Source: a bacterium (lineage in GTDB: Bacteria > Patescibacteriota > Minisyncoccia > UBA6257 > JAGOQP01). From it: a DNA stretch of 34,884 bases. Below are positions 31,967 to 34,884 of the stretch, in pieces; positions within the stretch are counted from its first letter, which is position 1; each line of letters begins with the position of its first letter. The notes below the pieces were generated by a model. That model did not search any database and had not been told where the DNA came from. It was given only the letters and a program-made list of their open reading frames with translations. The DNA lies in contig JAKANP010000008.1 in assembly GCA_021812345.1 (NCBI GenBank), positions 1 through 34,884 of the forward strand. Reading direction: 5' to 3'. Made by a program: the position numbers and the translations under genes.

Positions 31967-32741
31967 ACGCCCTTTTAAGACTCGCTTTCGCTATGCCTCC
32001 GTTCCGTAGAACTTAGACACGCGATACACATAAACTCGTTGGCTCATTCTTCAATAGGCACACGGTCGCTCTTGCGAGCTTCCGTTCCTTGTAGACATAT
32101 GGTTTCAGGTACTATTTCATCGGCCTCACCGGCCTGCTTTTCACCTTTCCCTCACGGTACTTGTTCGCTATCGATCACTAAGTGTATTTAGCCTTTCCCG
32201 ATAGTGCGGGAAGATTCCTCCGAAACTCACGTTTTTCGAAGTACTCAAGATCAAATGCTAAAGAGTTCTTCCGCTTTCGCCTACAGGACTATCACCTGCT
32301 ACGGTGCGGGTTTCCAACCGCTTCGACTAGCTGAAGAATTTGTAACTCCTCCTTTTCGCGTTAATCCCCCACCACTCTAGAGAGGAGTGCTAGGGGAAAA
32401 ACACAAAAGCGCACATGTCTTACTACCCCAATCAAAACATTCTTGCGAATACCTCAATTGGTTTGGGCTATATCCCTTTTCGCTCGCCGCTACTTGGGGA
32501 ATAACATTCGTTCTCTTATCCTCCGCTTAATGAAATGTTTTACTTCAGCGGGTTCGCTCTCTATTCCTTGAGAGAATAGAGTACTACGGGTTTGCCGTAG
32601 TGGGTTTCCCCATTGGGAGATCTCCGGATCAAAGGTTGCTACACACCTCCCCGAAGCTTATCGCAGTTACGCTACGTCCTTCATCGCCACTTAGTGTCAA
32701 GGCATCCACCATACGCCCTTAATTAACATTACTTTTTCTAG

Positions 32742-32766
32742 TTATCTCCACCTTTTAGAAGAGTAT
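32742..32766 (-). other. 5' arm of the pre-23S processing stem
   Basis: Complementary to 27716-27740 (for example ACTCTTCTAAAAGGTG with CACCTTTTAGAAGAGT). It lies just upstream of the mature 23S 5' end. Confidence 0.85.
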
Positions 32767-32983
32767 CTCCGCCGGACAAGACCCCTCAAGCCGACGGCAA
32801 TTCCAAAAGATAAAAATATACCTGCATTTCGTTTATACTTTTGCTATGCAATTTTCAAAGGACCCTGCACTGAATTTCTATAGTGATGATCCCTTCTTGC
32901 CTACTCCGCCGAAGCAAACGCTTTAGCTGCGAAGGCCGGGCGCATAAAGCTTCAAAGGGTTGTTCTCTCTTTAGAGAACAAAA

Positions 32984-33001
32984 ATCCGCCGGTTGGCGGA
33001 T
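32984..33001 (-). terminator. Terminator-like hairpin between the rRNA promoter and 23S
   Basis: ATCCGCC / GGCGGAT, a perfect 7-bp stem with a 4-nt loop, followed by TTTTGTTC on the minus strand. It lies about 65 nt after the predicted transcript start, so it would give an RNA of roughly 90 nt or act as an rRNA attenuator. Confidence 0.55.
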
Positions 33002-33072
33002 GACTACGGCAAACAAACGTTTGCAACGTTTCATCCACCTATAGAATTAAATTCAAATCGCATCGTGGGATT

Positions 33073-33102
33073 AGTATATAGGAATTCAACTTGCTATGTC
33101 AA
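33073..33102 (-). promoter_or_regulatory. Strong promoter upstream of 23S
   Basis: Minus strand: perfect TTGACA (33097-33102), then TATACT (33073-33078) at 18 nt or TATATA (33075-33080) at 16 nt. It is the only strong promoter found between the orphan gene and 23S. Confidence 0.75.
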
Positions 33103-33184
33103 GCATCAAACAAAGGATAAGATGGGGATAAATCTCCCTACAAATAGGATCTTTAGCGATGTCCAAAACGATATTCAGCGCAAC

Positions 33185-33208
33185 AAAAAAGCCCCACAAT
33201 GGCGGGCT
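33185..33208 (-). terminator. Terminator of the 73-residue orphan gene
   Basis: AGCCC / GGGCT stem of 5 bp with a 9-nt loop, followed by TTTTTTG on the minus strand. It overlaps the stop codon at 33207. The stem is short, so strength is uncertain. Confidence 0.55.
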
Positions 33209-33428
33209 ATAAATTTGATACCGGCTTGGATACGGGCACTTTTATTTCATTTAATTTATTGCGGATTTTTTCGGAAAAAAAATCAAATTCATTCTCAATA
33301 AACTCACACAGCTGAGCCAACTCTTCTTCCGGAACGGACAACTCAACAAACAACCCGCTATGACACGGCAATGGGCTGGAACCCTCCAACCGAACATTGG
33401 AAACCAGGGTAATTTTTCTTGCGGACAT
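33207..33428 (-). CDS. Small hypothetical protein (73 residues)
   Basis: I do not recognise this family. The product begins MSARKITLVSNVRLEG and has a beta-like start, then an acidic helix EEELAQLCEFIENEFDFFSEKIRNKLNEI, and a short tail. No membrane segment. It is supported as a real gene by a good promoter (TTGACA, 17 nt, TAGGAT at 33456-33484), a GAGGG 7 nt before the ATG, and a T-rich terminator at its stop. The first two residues resemble a very short soluble regulator or dimer-forming protein, but no function can be assigned. It lies between the SLH gene and the rRNA promoter. Confidence 0.65.
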   Translation of the reverse strand: MSARKITLVSNVRLEGSSPLPCHSGLFVELSVPEEELAQLCEFIENEFDFFSEKIRNKLNEIKVPVSKPVSNL

Positions 33429-33455
33429 GATGTGCCCTCTTTGAGTTCTTCAAAT

Positions 33456-33484
33456 ATCCTAAGTGAGACGCGCATTCATGTCAA
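33456..33484 (-). promoter_or_regulatory. Promoter of the 73-residue orphan gene
   Basis: Minus strand TTGACA (33479-33484), 17-nt spacer, TAGGAT (33456-33461). Leader of about 20 nt with GAGGG before the ATG. Confidence 0.7.
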
Positions 33485-33493
33485 AGGCACCCC

Positions 33494-33557
33494 GTCCACC
33501 TTAGCTCACTACTTATTAGTGTCCACCTTAGCTCACGATCGTGAGCTAAGGTGGACA
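33494..33557. repeat. 38-nt perfect palindrome plus an extra direct half-copy
   Basis: GTCCACCTTAGCTCAC occurs at 33494-33509, again at 33521-33536, and inverted at 33541-33556. The last two form a perfect 38-nt palindrome (33520-33557) around CGATCG. The 14-nt core CTCACGATCGTGAG is shared with 15448-15485. The arrangement is two direct copies and one inverted copy of a 16-nt end sequence, as if terminal repeats of an element were joined. Confidence 0.88.
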
Positions 33558-33654
33558 GAGAATTTTTATTAAATTTAATGCCTATTTGTTAATGGGCGGA
33601 AAAAAATCACCTGATGCATACGGGGCGAGTCAAATAAGATCTCCAGCGCCCTGT

Positions 33655-34884
33655 TTATTTCCACAAAGAGTTAGCAATCAATGCCGACGCCTGACCTCTG
33701 GTTAACATGTCATTGGGACAAAATTTCATTGAATCAATTGAGCATCCCGCAGTTATCCCATGCTCATACATATATTGGATTGATTTGAAATAAGGCGACG
33801 CTGCCGGAACATCTGCAAAATAAGGAGTTTGAGATACATTAGAAAGATTAAAATTCAAGGCCTTGGCAATCAAAACCGCAAATTGAGCTCTCGTTATTGA
33901 ATCGTTCGGACAATATTTTTTAGGATTTAAAGAACACCCAGCCGTAATTCCAGCTTTGTATATCGCCTCAATTTGCGCAAATCCAAAATCATTAGAGCTT
34001 ACATCTTGAAATGTTGGTGCTGTTGGAGGATTAGAAATATTAAGATTGGCTGCTTTTGTTAAAACGACTGCTACCTGAGATCTTGTCATAAAATCATCGA
34101 CGCCAAAGTTTCCATTGCCATAACCCACAAGAATTCCATGGGCTGAAACGAACTGAATTGCCTTCCAGAAAATATTTGACTGCGGAACATCGGAATAAAT
34201 ATAATAAGAAATTTTCATTCCGGCATTTACGAGTGCGCCCTGCACCTGATCCGGATTTACATTTCTGGGCTGGATATTATTTTTGACGGCAAGTGCGGCA
34301 ATTGCTCCGGCGGCCTGTCCCGTATTCATCGTAATCGGTTGCAGACGCAAAGCGCTGTCAGCCATACGAGCGGCGGAAAGATTTTTTTCAGCAACAAGAA
34401 ATCCATCGACGCTTTCGGGAATAAACGACTCAAACGGAATTTCAAACGGGCCGGCATGAGCATTTAGACGATCACTAACGATTTCAAGCCCCGCTTCAAG
34501 AGTAGACGTAGCATTGCAATTGTGCTGATCCACTCCATAGTCGCCAACAGCAACCGATGTCGGAAATTGTTTTGAAGGAATATAAAAATTTCTGAACGGA
34601 ACCGTCCTTTTAATATCGCTGGCCGTAAGCGTATACTCGCCAATAATTCTGCGTCCTTCTCGCACATACGGCATGACGGACATATTTTTTTCAAGAGTTT
34701 TGTATGCAGAACCGATGTTGGCGCAACTATTATCCAAAGTATTGTAAGTTCCCCCATAACCCTCGTCATTTGCAACTGACCACAACGGTTGATTCAAATC
34801 ATGCTGCACATAATAAACAAACTGCAAAGTTTTCAATTTCGCCTGACAATTGTACTGATTTCTAAAATTTAAATTTTCAATATA
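33655..34884 (-). CDS. FAD-dependent oxidoreductase C-terminal part fused to three SLH domains (partial)
   Basis: The frame is open to the right edge, so the N-terminus with the FAD-binding Rossmann fold is outside the window. The visible part starts with NFRNQYNCQAKLKTLQFVYY, and continues through FIPESVDGFLVAEKNLSAARMADSALRLQP and NTGQAAGAIAALAVKNN, which match the FAD_oxidored (PF12831-like) C-terminal signature. Three SLH repeats follow: DVPQSNIFWKAIQFVSAHGI, DVSSNDFGFAQIEAIYKAGI and DVPAASPYFKSIQYMYEHGI, each ending with the T/R-x-(Q/A) motif. SLH domains dock proteins on the cell wall or S-layer, so the enzyme is presumably exported. A downstream in-frame TTG at 34836 is not the true start. 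Confidence 0.85.
   Translation of the reverse strand, partial: YIENLNFRNQYNCQAKLKTLQFVYYVQHDLNQPLWSVANDEGYGGTYNTLDNSCANIGSAYKTLEKNMSVMPYVREGRRIIGEYTLTASDIKRTVPFRNFYIPSKQFPTSVAVGDYGVDQHNCNATSTLEAGLEIVSDRLNAHAGPFEIPFESFIPESVDGFLVAEKNLSAARMADSALRLQPITMNTGQAAGAIAALAVKNNIQPRNVNPDQVQGALVNAGMKISYYIYSDVPQSNIFWKAIQFVSAHGILVGYGNGNFGVDDFMTRSQVAVVLTKAANLNISNPPTAPTFQDVSSNDFGFAQIEAIYKAGITAGCSLNPKKYCPNDSITRAQFAVLIAKALNFNLSNVSQTPYFADVPAASPYFKSIQYMYEHGITAGCSIDSMKFCPNDMLTRGQASALIANSLWK

Larger units (their letters stand above)
32767..33206 (-). other. Gene-free rRNA leader region
   Basis: No credible reading frame and no 16S rRNA or tRNA gene. From upstream to downstream on the minus strand it holds a strong promoter (33073-33102), a short hairpin around AAACGTTGCAAACGTTT, a terminator-like hairpin (32984-33001), a second hairpin TGTTCTCT / AGAGAACA (32961-32980), a weak candidate promoter (TTGAAA at 32853-32858, TATAAA at 32832-32837, 15-nt spacer), then the 23S processing stem. 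Confidence 0.65.

Noticed and set aside
32900-33060. Small protein read through the rRNA leader (starting ATGAAACGTTGC)
   Set aside because: The GGTGG before it is too close to the ATG to act as a ribosome binding site, and the frame crosses two strong hairpins.

Overview
The window looks like a chromosome segment from a Patescibacteria / Candidate Phyla Radiation (CPR) bacterium, most likely Parcubacteria-like. This is inferred from low GC, short and compact housekeeping proteins, many genes without a Shine-Dalgarno sequence, a membrane-anchored Clp-type ATPase, a short ValRS and, above all, a 23S rRNA gene full of introns. Standard code 11 fits: TAA, TAG and TGA all act as stops.

Layout. 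1-2.7 kb: a znuACB-type zinc uptake operon on the minus strand, followed by a partial membrane protein. 2.7-4.0 kb: a zinc-ribbon hypothetical (-) and a DUF975-like membrane protein (+). 4.0-6.5 kb: an accessory island beside tRNA-Ala(CGC), with a HEPN-like protein, a membrane-anchored trypsin-like protease and a HicB/HicA-like pair, bordered by GC-rich and direct repeats. 6.6-8.6 kb: a tRNA-binding OB-fold protein, an AI-2E family permease and an orphan gene with a textbook promoter. 8.6-13.5 kb: an operon of a small membrane protein, a degenerate membrane-bound double AAA+ Clp protein, a Nudix hydrolase and a phosphomannomutase-like enzyme. 13.5-15.3 kb: thioredoxin reductase, an MgtC-like protein and a glutaredoxin. 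15.6-19.7 kb (+): recG and typA. 19.8-23.8 kb (-): Hsp20, a PrsW-type protease, a P-type cation ATPase and a 54-residue basic protein. 24.1-27.4 kb (-): valS and a membrane-anchored peptidoglycan-binding protein. 27.5-32.7 kb (-): 5S and 23S rRNA. 33.2-34.9 kb (-): a small orphan gene and the C-terminal part of an FAD-dependent oxidoreductase carrying three SLH domains.

The main point of interest is the 23S gene. It spans about 5.0 kb rather than 2.9 kb because it holds six insertions. Three are group I introns, placed by eye at E. coli positions 2656 (inside the sarcin-ricin loop, with a LAGLIDADG gene), 2500 (peptidyl-transferase centre) and 1931. One is a perfect 21-bp hairpin whose loop is almost entirely a GIY-YIG gene, at helix 63. 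Two are copies of one 120-bp palindromic element, one at helix 45 and one in domain II. No 16S gene lies in the 2.1 kb upstream of the 23S.

A second theme is palindromic repeats: a pair of 38-nt perfect palindromes sharing a 14-nt core, a pair of 28/32-nt palindromes flanking valS, and a short in-frame repeat inside typA. All family calls come from motif recognition; no database search was run.
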